DNA from: CBIFVZ01 sp966185765
Lineage (GTDB): Bacteria > Pseudomonadota > Gammaproteobacteria > Enterobacterales > Enterobacteriaceae
Direction: 5' to 3'
DNA length: 13,625 bases
Assembly (NCBI GenBank): GCA_966185765.1
Contig: CBIFVZ010000091.1
Span: 1 to 13,625 of the forward strand
Made by a program: the position numbers and the translations under genes. Below are positions 6,110 to 13,552 of the stretch, in pieces (the first letter of the stretch is position 1; each line of letters begins with the position of its first letter). The notes beneath the pieces were generated by a model. The model was not told where the DNA came from. It saw only the letters and a list, made by a program, of their open reading frames with translations, and ran no database searches.

Positions 6110-6848
6110 AGGCACCTCCACAGACCGGGCAGCTTGCCGCCCGCTGGCGAGCAAGGGCGCGCCACTGGTGGGCACGGGCGTCGAACAGGTGCAGGCAGTC
6201 GCTGCGTACTTCCATCCCACACAAGAGTTTGATGGCCTCCAGCGCCTGAAGCGTACCCATCACGCCCACCACCGGGCCGAGCACACCCGCGTTACGGCAG
6301 TTGCGCTCAGGCTCACTTTCTTCTGGCCACAGGCAGCGATAGCAGCCGTGTTGCCACGGTGGCGTCAGTACCATCATCTGGCCGCCAAAACCCACCGCGC
6401 TGGCGCTGATTAACGGTGTGGACTGTGCCACGCAGGCGGCATTAATGGCGTGGCGGGTTGCCATGTTATCGGTACAGTCCAGCACCAGGTCCGCTTCACT
6501 CACGGCCTGACTCAACGCCTCGCCAGACAGCCGTTGATGGCGTGCCACCAGCTGCACACCGGGATTGAGTTGTTTAAGCCGATGTTTGGCCGCGCTGGCT
6601 TTAGGGGTATCAATATCGTCGGTGGTAAACAGAATCTGGCGTTGCAAATTACTGATGTGCACGCTGTCATCATCAGCAAGGACGAGCGTACCGACGCCCG
6701 CGCCCGCGAGCCATAGTGCCGCTGGCGACCCAAGCCCACCGAGGCCAACTATCAGCACCCGGCTTTGCATCAGCCGATGCTGCCCCTCCTGCGCGATGTC
6801 CTCCAGCAGCAGCTGGCGGCTGTAGCGCATAAAATCTGCATCATTCAT
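6093..6848 (-). CDS. thiF: ThiS adenylyltransferase ThiF
   Basis: 251 residues of the E1-like MoeB/ThiF family. ThiF adenylates the C-terminus of ThiS and helps load it with sulfur. The nucleotide-binding loop is VLIVGLGGLGSP (31-42), with the family's SNLQRQILF, LVLDCTDNMATR and SASAVGFGGQ. The zinc site is complete: C169 and C172 (CYRC) with C240 and C243 (CPVC). C184 in ERNCRNAGVLGPVVG is the conserved cysteine of this group. The ATG overlaps the thiE end by 8 bases (ATGAATGA), with a purine-rich GGCAGGAGCAGG upstream. The Gly-Gly codons after CPVC supply the ribosome site for thiS. ThiF rather than MoeB is assigned from the thi operon context and length. Confidence 0.97.
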   Translation of the reverse strand: MNDADFMRYSRQLLLEDIAQEGQHRLMQSRVLIVGLGGLGSPAALWLAGAGVGTLVLADDDSVHISNLQRQILFTTDDIDTPKASAAKHRLKQLNPGVQLVARHQRLSGEALSQAVSEADLVLDCTDNMATRHAINAACVAQSTPLISASAVGFGGQMMVLTPPWQHGCYRCLWPEESEPERNCRNAGVLGPVVGVMGTLQALEAIKLLCGMEVRSDCLHLFDARAHQWRALARQRAASCPVCGGACANSA

Positions 6849-7482
6849 CGCCTGCTCCTGCCAGTGTGAGTAGCTGCTTTGTCGCGGTACGCCAGTCTGC
6901 GGCCTGCGTAATGGCGCTCACCACGGCAATACTCCCTACACCAGTCGCCAGCACTGACGGTGCACGCTCAAGGCTGATGCCGCCGATAGCCACCGTTGGG
7001 TAATCGCCCAGCCGTTCAACGTGTGCGGCTAAATGGGTAAGTCCCTGCGGTGCGGATGGCATCTGTTTTGTCTGAGTTGGGAACACATGGCCGAGTGCGA
7101 TGTAGGACGGGCGTACCGCCAGCGCAACGTCAATTTCCATATCGTCGTGCGTTGACACGCCCAGGCGTAGCCCGGCAGTGCGGATAGCGTCGAGATCGGT
7201 GGTTTCCAGGTCTTCCTGACCCAGATGTACGCCATATGCGCCGTGTTTTATCGCCAGTTGCCAGTAATCGTTTATATACAGCCGTGCGTTGTAGCGCTGG
7301 CCCAGCGCAATAGCGGCAATAACGTCGGCTTCCACGTCGTTGTCCAGCTTGTCTTTGATACGCAACTGGATAGTGCGCACGCCTGCTTCCAGCAGGCGTT
7401 CAATCCACTCTACGCTATCGACTACCGGATACAGGCCGAGTCGGGCAGGCGAGGGCGGGAAAAGGGGTTGGTACTCACTCAT
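6841..7482 (-). CDS. thiE: Thiamine-phosphate synthase ThiE
   Basis: 213 residues, a TIM-barrel enzyme that joins hydroxymethylpyrimidine diphosphate and thiazole phosphate to thiamine monophosphate. Family motifs appear in order: LGLYPVVDS (15-23), TIQLRIKDK (37-45), YINDYWQLA (69-77), GVHLGQEDL (84-92), GVSTHDD (108-114), YIALGHVFPTQTK (127-139), VAIGGIS (164-170) and IAVVSAI (185-191). The ATG overlaps the thiC stop by four bases (ATGA). AGGAGG at 7487-7492, encoded within the last thiC codons, is the ribosome site. The overlap chain with thiC and thiF indicates translational coupling. Nothing unusual was seen. Confidence 0.97.
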   Translation of the reverse strand: MSEYQPLFPPSPARLGLYPVVDSVEWIERLLEAGVRTIQLRIKDKLDNDVEADVIAAIALGQRYNARLYINDYWQLAIKHGAYGVHLGQEDLETTDLDAIRTAGLRLGVSTHDDMEIDVALAVRPSYIALGHVFPTQTKQMPSAPQGLTHLAAHVERLGDYPTVAIGGISLERAPSVLATGVGSIAVVSAITQAADWRTATKQLLTLAGAGDE

Positions 7483-9407
7483 GCTTCCTCCTGGGGTGAC
7501 GGGGCGGCATCGGTACTGGTCTGGATATAAATCTCACCGCCTTTGGCGCGAAATGCGCGCGACATATCCTGCATTCCGGCATCGACTTTCTGCGTGGCGG
7601 CGTAGTCGCGCACTTCCTGAGAAATTTTCATTGAACAGAATTTCGGGCCGCACATTGAGCAGAAGTGGGCCACTTTGCCAGACTCCTGCGGCAGCGTTTC
7701 GTCGTGATAAGCACGTGCCGTGAACGGATCGAGCGCCAGATTGAACTGATCTTCCCAGCGGAACTCGAAGCGCGCCTTCGACATCGCATTATCGCGAATC
7801 TGCGCGCCGGGATGGCCTTTTGCGAGGTCGGCGGCGTGGGCGGCGATTTTGTAGGTAATGAGACCTTGTTTGACATCGTCTTTGTTCGGCAGACCAAGGT
7901 GCTCTTTTGGCGTGACGTAACACAGCATCGCACAGCCAAACCAGCCAATCATTGCAGCACCGATGCCGGAGGTGAAGTGGTCGTAACCGGGGGCGATGTC
8001 GGTTGTCAGCGGTCCCAGGGTATAAAACGGCGCTTCGTGGCAGTGTTCCAGCTCTTCGTCCATGTTGCGACGAATCATCTGCATCGGCACGTGTCCCGGG
8101 CCTTCTATCATCACCTGCACATCGTATTCCCAGGCGATTTTGGTCAGTTCACCGAGCGTATGCAGCTCGGCAAATTGCGCCTCGTCGTTGGCATCCTGAA
8201 TGGAACCCGGGCGCAGACCGTCGCCTAACGACAGTGAAACATCATAAGTGGCGCAAATTTCACAGATTTCGCGAAAGTGTTCATACAGGAAATTTTCCTG
8301 ATGGTGCGACAGGCACCACTTCGCCATGATAGAGCCGCCGCGTGAGACGATACCGGTCAGGCGTGAGGCCGTCATTGGTACATAACGTAGCAGCACGCCT
8401 GCATGAATAGTGAAGTAATCCACGCCCTGTTCGGCCTGCTCCAGCAACGTATCGCGAAACGCTTCCCAGGTGAGGTCTTCTGCGATGCCGTTCACTTTCT
8501 CCAGCGCCTGATAGACAGGTACTGTGCCAATCGGCACCGGGCTGTTACGTAAAATCCACTCGCGGGTTTCGTGAATGTAGCGCCCGGTTGAGAGGTCCAT
8601 CACCGTATCCGCGCCCCAGCGCGTGGACCACACCAGTTTTTCCACCTCTTCTTCAATAGAGGATGTCACCGCCGAGTTGCCGATATTGGCGTTCACTTTT
8701 ACCAGGAAGTTGCGCCCGATAATCATCGGTTCGGATTCCGGGTGGTTGATGTTGGCGGGAATAATGGCGCGCCCGGCGGCCACTTCGGCGCGCACAAATT
8801 CTGGTGTGATGTTCTCTGGCAGGCGCGCACCAAAGCCAATGCCTGGATGCTGCTGGCGCAGTACCTGAGAGCGGATGCGCTCGCGGCCCATATTTTCGCG
8901 CAGGGCGATAAATTCCATCTCCGGCGTGATAATGCCCTGGCGCGCGTAGTGCAATTGAGTGACGCATCTACCGGGCCTGGCGCGTTTAGGCGTTAACAGG
9001 CCCGTGAAGCGCAGGTCGTCAAGGCCGTCATCGGCCAGACGTTCGCGGGTATAAGCGGAACTGCGGTCGCTTAAGTCTTCGGTGTCGTTACGCTCAGCAA
9101 TCCAGGCGCTACGCAGTTTTGCCAGCCCCGCATGAACATCAATGGTGATTTGCGGGTCGCCATACGGGCCGGAGGTGTCGTACACCGGCACCGGTTCGTT
9201 GTCTTGGTACTGCGGATTATCTTTGCTGGTGTTGATGAGCGTTGGACTGAGCCGGATTTCGCGCATCGGTACGCGAATATCACTGCGTGAGCCAGTGAGA
9301 TAGATACGGCGAGAATTGGGGAAGCTGGTCCCTTCCAGCGTGTCGATAAACTGCTGTGCGGCGGCGCGCTGTTCGCGACGGCCTGGTTTGGTTGTAGATG
9401 CAGACAT
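7479..9407 (-). CDS. thiC: Phosphomethylpyrimidine synthase ThiC
   Basis: 642 residues (E. coli about 631). ThiC is the radical SAM enzyme that rearranges aminoimidazole ribotide into hydroxymethylpyrimidine phosphate. It has the N-terminal FPNSRRIYLTGSR and VRVP-type segment, NINHPESEPMIIGRNF and the barrel signatures DTVMDLSTGRYIHETREWIL, FTIHAGVLLRYV, SRGGSIMAKWCL and MIEGPGHVPMQMI. The C-terminal cluster motif is C583-SMC586-GPKFC591, the non-canonical CxxCx4C of this family. The ATG at 9407 (MSASTTKPGRR) is chosen by homology; the frame remains open upstream, but that DNA is the riboswitch and leader. The ribosome site is weak (GGA at 9415-9417), which suits control by sequestration. It is the first gene of the thiCEFSGH transcript. 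Confidence 0.98.
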   Translation of the reverse strand: MSASTTKPGRREQRAAAQQFIDTLEGTSFPNSRRIYLTGSRSDIRVPMREIRLSPTLINTSKDNPQYQDNEPVPVYDTSGPYGDPQITIDVHAGLAKLRSAWIAERNDTEDLSDRSSAYTRERLADDGLDDLRFTGLLTPKRARPGRCVTQLHYARQGIITPEMEFIALRENMGRERIRSQVLRQQHPGIGFGARLPENITPEFVRAEVAAGRAIIPANINHPESEPMIIGRNFLVKVNANIGNSAVTSSIEEEVEKLVWSTRWGADTVMDLSTGRYIHETREWILRNSPVPIGTVPVYQALEKVNGIAEDLTWEAFRDTLLEQAEQGVDYFTIHAGVLLRYVPMTASRLTGIVSRGGSIMAKWCLSHHQENFLYEHFREICEICATYDVSLSLGDGLRPGSIQDANDEAQFAELHTLGELTKIAWEYDVQVMIEGPGHVPMQMIRRNMDEELEHCHEAPFYTLGPLTTDIAPGYDHFTSGIGAAMIGWFGCAMLCYVTPKEHLGLPNKDDVKQGLITYKIAAHAADLAKGHPGAQIRDNAMSKARFEFRWEDQFNLALDPFTARAYHDETLPQESGKVAHFCSMCGPKFCSMKISQEVRDYAATQKVDAGMQDMSRAFRAKGGEIYIQTSTDAAPSPQEEA

Positions 9408-9505
9408 AGCTCGTTCCAGTAGTGTGACGGGACGTGGCTTGTCAGAACGACGGAGGGAGTAACGAATACGGCTGGCCCTGAACAGGCATCCGTAAGGTGT
9501 GATTA
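9408..9505 (-). promoter_or_regulatory. Riboswitch expression platform and thiC leader
   Basis: This is the RNA between the aptamer and the thiC start. A hairpin can form from 9490-9494 (TACGG in the RNA sense) with 9467-9471 (CCGTA), with extra pairing inside. TCGTTC (9445-9450) is complementary to GAACGA (9411-9416), which covers part of the weak Shine-Dalgarno GGA at 9415-9417. No U-tract follows any hairpin, so control is more likely at translation start, or through Rho, than by an intrinsic terminator. The pairing is read by eye and not energy-modelled. Confidence 0.55.
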
Positions 9506-9600
9506 CTCTTGTTCCCTTCGCAGGTTTTAACCTGATCAGGTTCCGCGGATCCCGAATTAACGGTCTCAGCCCGTGCTGCGCACTGGGCACTCCGACAAGA
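9506..9600 (-). ncRNA. TPP riboswitch (THI element)
   Basis: The conserved parts of the thiamine pyrophosphate aptamer are clear on the minus strand. P1 is CTTGT (9595-9599) paired with ACAAG (9508-9512). Then come GGAGTGCC, GGCTGAGA, TTCGGGATCCGCGG, AACCTGATCAGG and the closing CTGCGAAGGGAACAAG. The pyrimidine-sensing and pyrophosphate-sensing arms are both present. It sits directly upstream of thiC, where E. coli has the same element. Bound TPP should repress the whole minus-strand operon. The P3 arm is longer than I recall for E. coli thiC, and the usual UAAUACC strand reads UAAAACC. Confidence 0.97.
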
Positions 9601-9622
9601 TGGTGCGCTACCCGAAGGCAAC

Positions 9623-9652
9623 GTAATAAGTAAACTACGCGTTAACAGTAAA
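9623..9652 (-). promoter_or_regulatory. Probable thi operon promoter
   Basis: On the minus strand, TTTACT (9647-9652) and TATTAC (9623-9628) match the -35 and -10 consensus at four of six each, with 18-base spacing. The expected start near 9616 lies just before the aptamer, where it must be. The gap between rsd and the aptamer is only about 56 bases. Read-through from rsd cannot be excluded, since no terminator is visible after rsd. Confidence 0.4.
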
Positions 9653-9656
9653 GAAC

Positions 9657-10151
9657 TCAAGCCGGGCGGGCGAAAGTGTCCGTATCATTGGCGCCGCCGC
9701 GCAGGCCTTTTTCCAGCACCAGTACGATGAGCCGGTCTTCAAACGTAAAGCGCGAGGCCAGCGTCTCGCCAATCTCCGACAGTGCCCGCTGGAATTCGAG
9801 ATAATCATCATGATCGATGGCGTTTTCGAGATGTGTGTCGTAGTACGCCATCAGCTGTTCTGTGTTGGCCTCAAGCTGTGCCCAAAGCGGATTCACCGCT
9901 GGCGCACCGTCCATTTCGAGTATGATGCGTTCATAAATACTGAAGTGGCCGCTTGAGAGGTAATCCACCAGCTTCTGGCAAAAGTTATCCAGTGCGTCTT
10001 CATCGAGCACGCTGTGGGTTTCCTTGCCAGGCTTAATACCGACCAGATTGTAATACGCAACCAGCAGTTGCTTTCTGTCGTGAAGCCATCGGTCTATTAA
10101 CTCATTACAGCCGCCAACGCGTTCGGTGAGACTTTTTAGTTGGTTTAGCAT
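9657..10151 (-). CDS. rsd: Regulator of sigma D (anti-sigma-70 factor)
   Basis: 164 residues of the Rsd/AlgQ family (E. coli Rsd 158). Rsd binds free sigma-70 in stationary phase and shifts RNA polymerase towards alternative sigma factors; in E. coli it also stimulates SpoT, tied to HPr. The sequence shows MLNQLKSLTERVGG, DRWLHDRKQLLVAYYNLVGI, then KPGKE, SSGHFSIYERI and AIDHDDYLEFQRAL, all family-typical. The ATG at 10151 has GGAG six bases upstream (GGAGACAATC), a better start than the in-frame ATG four codons earlier. The C-terminus, GLRGGANDTDTFARPA, differs from and is longer than the E. coli tail. Divergent from nudC, as in E. coli. Confidence 0.95.
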   Translation of the reverse strand: MLNQLKSLTERVGGCNELIDRWLHDRKQLLVAYYNLVGIKPGKETHSVLDEDALDNFCQKLVDYLSSGHFSIYERIILEMDGAPAVNPLWAQLEANTEQLMAYYDTHLENAIDHDDYLEFQRALSEIGETLASRFTFEDRLIVLVLEKGLRGGANDTDTFARPA

Positions 10152-10249
10152 GATTGTCTCCATGAGTTATATGATAACAATGCAAAACAACGCGATATGT
10201 AAACATAATGTAACGAGATTGCCAGTGAAGTTGGAGCCGCGCAAGCGCT
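10152..10249. promoter_or_regulatory. Divergent rsd-nudC promoter region
   Basis: This 98-base region must carry promoters for both genes. For nudC, CATAAT at 10204-10209 is a five-of-six -10 match, without a good -35. For rsd (minus strand), TATCAT and TATAAC near the rsd ribosome site are -10-like, also without a clear -35. ATGTAA is repeated at 10197-10202 and 10208-10213, one helical turn apart. The exact starts cannot be fixed by eye. Confidence 0.4.
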
Positions 10250-11023
10250 ATGGAACATATATCTGAAAAGTTAGACCACGGTTGGTGGATAGTCAGCCAC
10301 CAACACAAATTATGGCTGCCGCGTGGTGAATTGCCACAGGGTAATGCCGCAGATTTTGGCCTGGATGGGCTACCTGCATCACAGATTGGTGTCTGGCAGG
10401 GGGAGCCAGTGTGGCTGGTGGCGCAAAACCGCTCGCAGGATATGGGGTCAGTACGCCAGCTTATTGACCAGGATACGGCGCTGTTTCAACTGGCCGGACG
10501 CGGGGTTCAACTGGCCGAATTCTGGCGTTCGCATAAATATTGTGGCTACTGTGGTCATGAAATGCACCCCAGCCAGCGCGAGTGGGCCATGCTGTGCGGC
10601 CACTGCCGTGAGCGTTACTATCCGCAAATTGCGCCTTGTATCATTGTGGCTATCCGGCGTGAAGATAAAATTCTGCTTGCCCAGCACAACCGCCACCGTA
10701 ACGGTATTTATACGGTGCTGGCCGGCTTTGTCGAAGTGGGTGAGACGCTGGAGCAGGCGGTCGCGCGTGAAGTGATGGAAGAGAGCAGCATTACGGTGAA
10801 AAACCTGCGCTACATTTCATCCCAGCCGTGGCCCTTCCCACAGTCGTTAATGACCGCGTTTATGGCCGATTACCACAGCGGTGAGTTAAAAATTGATACT
10901 TCAGAGTTGGTGGATGCGGGGTGGTATCGCTATGACCAACTGCCGCTGTTGCCACCGCCTGGCACCGTGGCGCGTCGCCTGATTGAAGATACCGTTGCGC
11001 TGTGCCGGGCGGAGTATGAATGA
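10250..11023 (+). CDS. nudC: NAD-capped RNA hydrolase / NADH pyrophosphatase NudC
   Basis: 257 residues, the E. coli length. NudC hydrolyses NAD(H) and removes the NAD cap from RNA 5' ends. The zinc site is intact: C98, C101, C116 and C119 in KYCGYC and LCGHC. The Nudix box begins GFVEVGETLEQAVAREVMEE (159-178), with R173, E174, E177 and E178 in place. It continues S179-S180-I181, so the canonical glycine at position 180 of the GX5EX7REUXEEXGU pattern is serine. The NudC-specific SQPWPFPQS (191-199) is present. The start matches E. coli in length and N-terminal sequence (EKLDHGWW); the ribosome site is weak (GGAG 14 bases upstream). hemE follows after 39 bases. Confidence 0.97.
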   Translation: MEHISEKLDHGWWIVSHQHKLWLPRGELPQGNAADFGLDGLPASQIGVWQGEPVWLVAQNRSQDMGSVRQLIDQDTALFQLAGRGVQLAEFWRSHKYCGYCGHEMHPSQREWAMLCGHCRERYYPQIAPCIIVAIRREDKILLAQHNRHRNGIYTVLAGFVEVGETLEQAVAREVMEESSITVKNLRYISSQPWPFPQSLMTAFMADYHSGELKIDTSELVDAGWYRYDQLPLLPPPGTVARRLIEDTVALCRAEYE

Positions 11024-11025
11024 CG

Positions 11026-11038
11026 TGTTACACTGGCG
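11026..11038 (+). promoter_or_regulatory. Candidate extended -10 promoter before hemE
   Basis: TG at 11026-11027, one base, then TACACT (11029-11034) forms an extended -10 element (four of six to TATAAT). No -35 is recognisable. Predicted start near 11041, 22 bases before the hemE ATG. A near-identical string lies before yjaG. Confidence 0.3.
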
Positions 11039-11062
11039 CTCTGTAGCCGAAGGAAATGCAAA

Positions 11063-12127
11063 ATGACCGAATTAAAAAACGATCGCTATCTGCGTGCGCT
11101 GCTGCGCCAGCCGGTGGATGTGACCCCGGTATGGATGATGAGGCAGGCAGGTCGCTATTTGCCGGAATATAAAGCCACCCGTGCTGAAGCTGGCGATTTC
11201 ATGGCGTTGTGTAAAAACGCCGAACTGGCGTGTGAAGTGACGTTACAGCCGCTGCGCCGTTATAACCTTGACGCCGCCATCCTGTTCTCCGACATTCTGA
11301 CCGTGCCGGATGCGATGGGTCTGGGACTGTATTTTGAAGCCGGTGAAGGTCCACGTTTTAGCCACCCCATTACCTGTAAAGCAGACGTTGATAAGCTGCC
11401 TGTGCCTGACCCGGAACAGGAGCTGGGCTATGTGATGAACGCGGTGCGCACCATCCGCAAAGGGCTTGATGGCAAAGTGCCGCTGATTGGCTTTTCCGGC
11501 AGCCCCTGGACGCTTGCGACTTACATGGTAGAAGGCGGTAGCAGCAAAGCTTTTACGCGTATTAAAAAAATGATGTACGCCGAGCCGCAGACGTTACATG
11601 CGCTGCTCGACAAGCTCGCGAAAAGCGTGGTGCTGTATCTCAACGCCCAGATTCGCGCCGGTGCCCAGTCGGTGATGATTTTTGATACCTGGGGCGGTGT
11701 GCTGACCGGACGTGATTATCAGCAGTTCTCGCTGTACTACATGCACAACATTGTCGACGGTCTGCTGCGTGAAAACGAAGGCCGCCGCGTGCCTGTCACG
11801 CTGTTTACTAAAGGTGGCGGCCAGTGGCTGGAAGCAATGGCGGCAACCGGCTGCGATGCACTGGGCCTTGACTGGACGACCGACATTGCCGACGCGCGCC
11901 GTCGTGTGGGTGACAAAGTGGCGCTGCAGGGCAATATGGATCCGTCTATGCTGTACGCGCCACCTGCACGTATTGAAGAGGAAGTGGCAACTATCCTCGC
12001 AGGCTTTGGTAACGGCGAAGGTCACGTGTTTAACCTGGGTCACGGCATTCATCAGGATGTGCCACCGGACCATGCCGGTGTGTTCGTTGAGGCGGTGCAT
12101 CGCCTGTCGGCGGAGTATCACCGCTAA
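11063..12127 (+). CDS. hemE: Uroporphyrinogen III decarboxylase
   Basis: 354 residues, the E. coli length. HemE removes the four acetate carboxyls of uroporphyrinogen III to give coproporphyrinogen III in cytoplasmic haem synthesis. The N-terminal signature PVWMMRQAGRYLPEY (22-36) contributes substrate-binding arginines. FSDILTVPDAMG carries the conserved catalytic-site Asp (D77). GFSGSPWTLATYMVEGG is the second family signature, and HVFNLGHGIHQDVPP is the conserved end. The ribosome site is AAGGAAATGCAAA before ATG 11063. It follows nudC by 39 bases and precedes nfi by 10 bases, so hemE and nfi almost certainly share a transcript. No anomalies were found. Confidence 0.98.
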   Translation: MTELKNDRYLRALLRQPVDVTPVWMMRQAGRYLPEYKATRAEAGDFMALCKNAELACEVTLQPLRRYNLDAAILFSDILTVPDAMGLGLYFEAGEGPRFSHPITCKADVDKLPVPDPEQELGYVMNAVRTIRKGLDGKVPLIGFSGSPWTLATYMVEGGSSKAFTRIKKMMYAEPQTLHALLDKLAKSVVLYLNAQIRAGAQSVMIFDTWGGVLTGRDYQQFSLYYMHNIVDGLLRENEGRRVPVTLFTKGGGQWLEAMAATGCDALGLDWTTDIADARRRVGDKVALQGNMDPSMLYAPPARIEEEVATILAGFGNGEGHVFNLGHGIHQDVPPDHAGVFVEAVHRLSAEYHR

Positions 12128-12137
12128 GGAGACCATC

Positions 12138-12803
12138 ATGGATCTTGGCGCGCTGCGAACAAAGCAGCTTGAACTGGCATCACAGGTGGTCCGGGAGGAC
12201 CGCCTTGATATCGACCCACCGCGGCTCATCGCTGGGGCGGATGTAGGGTTTGAGCAGGGCGGGGACGTTACGCGTGCGGCCCTGGTGTTGCTTTCCTGGC
12301 CCAGTCTGGAACTGGTTGAATACCAGCTAGCCAGAATACCGACGCAAATGCCGTATATTCCAGGCTTCCTTTCTTTTCGCGAGTACCCGGCGCTGTTGCA
12401 GGCATGGAGCCAGCTGTCGCAGAAACCCTCTCTTATTTTTGTCGATGGTCACGGCATTTCCCACCCGCGCCGCCTGGGCGTTGCCAGCCACTTTGGTCTG
12501 CTGGTGGACACACCCACCATTGGCGTGGCGAAAAAACGCCTGTGCGGCAAGTTTGAAGCGTTGGGTGAGGAACCCGGCAGTGCAGTGCCATTACTGGATA
12601 AAGGTGAGCAACTGGCCTGGGTCTGGCGCAGCAAAAAGCGCTGCAATCCACTTTTTGTTTCCACCGGGCATCGCGTCAGTATCGACACTGCGCTGGCGTG
12701 GGTGCAACGTTGCATGAAAGGCTACCGTCTGCCGGAGCCGACACGCTGGGCTGATGCGGTGGCCTCGGGCCGCCCGGCCTTCATGCGGCTGACGGGAAAT
12801 TAA
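12138..12803 (+). CDS. nfi: Endonuclease V (deoxyinosine 3' endonuclease)
   Basis: 221 residues (E. coli Nfi 223). The enzyme nicks DNA at the second phosphodiester bond 3' to deoxyinosine and other deaminated bases, starting repair. The metal-binding acidic residues are present: D35 in IAGADVGFE, E82 in GFLSFREYPALL and D103 in FVDGHGISHPRR. The wedge motif MPYIPGF (71-77) and IGVAKKRLCGKFE are intact. The ATG at 12138 is chosen because AAGGAG lies just upstream and the length matches. The frame runs open upstream through hemE, but that is a shadow. It follows hemE by 10 bases. Confidence 0.97.
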   Translation: MDLGALRTKQLELASQVVREDRLDIDPPRLIAGADVGFEQGGDVTRAALVLLSWPSLELVEYQLARIPTQMPYIPGFLSFREYPALLQAWSQLSQKPSLIFVDGHGISHPRRLGVASHFGLLVDTPTIGVAKKRLCGKFEALGEEPGSAVPLLDKGEQLAWVWRSKKRCNPLFVSTGHRVSIDTALAWVQRCMKGYRLPEPTRWADAVASGRPAFMRLTGN

Positions 12804-12814
12804 GCGCGGCTTAG

Positions 12815-12826
12815 GTTACACTGCCG
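12815..12826 (+). promoter_or_regulatory. Conserved-looking element or weak promoter before yjaG
   Basis: GTTACACTGCCG lies 12 bases after the nfi stop and 38 bases before the yjaG start (start to start). TACACT (12817-12822) could be a -10, but there is no TG extension and no clear -35. It resembles the string before hemE at 11 of 12 positions. Confidence 0.25.
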
Positions 12827-12852
12827 CCAGTCCTGATTAATGAGATTCAGAA

Positions 12853-13458
12853 ATGCTACAAAACCCAATCCACCTGCGTCTGGAAAAGCTGGAAAGCTGG
12901 CAGCACGTGACCTTTATGGCGTCGCTTTGCGAGCGTATGTATCCCAATTACGCAATGTTTTGCACGCAGACCGGCTTTGGTGAGCCCCAGCTTTACCGCC
13001 GCATTCTCGATCTGGTCTGGGAAACCCTGACGGTTAAAGATGCCAAAGTGAACTTTGACAGCCAGCTTGAGAAGCTCGAAGAGGCAATTCCGTCGGCGGA
13101 CGACTATGATATGTACGGCGTTTATCCGGCTATCGACGCCTGTGTGGCGTTAAGCGAGCTGCTGCATTCACGTTTGAGTGGCGAAACGCTTGAGCACGCC
13201 ATTGAAGTCAGCAAGACCTCCATTACCACGGTTGCGATGCTGGAAATGACCCAGGCCGGACGTGAAATGACTGACGAAGAGCTTAAGCTTAACCCGGCAG
13301 TGGAAGAGGAATGGGACATTCAGTGGGAGATTCACCGCCTGCTGGCAGCCTGCGAAGAGCGGGATATTGAGCTGATAAAAGGGCTGCGTGCAGACCTGCG
13401 AGAAGCCGGAATCAGTAACATCGGTATAAATTTGCAGCAAGAAGACAACAAAACGTGA
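12853..13458 (+). CDS. yjaG: DUF416 family protein YjaG
   Basis: 201 residues (E. coli YjaG 196), a conserved enterobacterial protein of unknown function. It begins MLQNPIHLRLEKLESWQHVT and contains YGVYPAIDACVALSELLHSR and LEHAIEVSKTSITTVAMLEM. These are almost identical to E. coli. No signal peptide or membrane helix is seen, and the content is rich in acidic residues and helix formers. The C-terminus INLQQEDNKT is a few residues longer than I recall for E. coli. It lies 49 bases after nfi and upstream of hupA, as in E. coli. No strong ribosome site: GAGATTCAGAA precedes the ATG. Confidence 0.95.
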   Translation: MLQNPIHLRLEKLESWQHVTFMASLCERMYPNYAMFCTQTGFGEPQLYRRILDLVWETLTVKDAKVNFDSQLEKLEEAIPSADDYDMYGVYPAIDACVALSELLHSRLSGETLEHAIEVSKTSITTVAMLEMTQAGREMTDEELKLNPAVEEEWDIQWEIHRLLAACEERDIELIKGLRADLREAGISNIGINLQQEDNKT

Positions 13459-13552
13459 TTTATAGCCTGTTTTGTCATACCTGAAGGCTTCCAATTAACC
13501 CCCCGTCTGGTCTACATTTGTGGGGCGAAAAAAAGTGGCTATCGGTGCGTGT

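Noticed and set aside
9442..9660. 72-residue minus-strand ORF and N-terminal extension of thiC
   Set aside because: Both lie in the TPP riboswitch and leader RNA.
13501..13525. CCCC/GGGG pairing followed by an A-rich run after yjaG
   Set aside because: Four base pairs around a 17-base loop, with the homopolymer run on the wrong strand, do not make a terminator.
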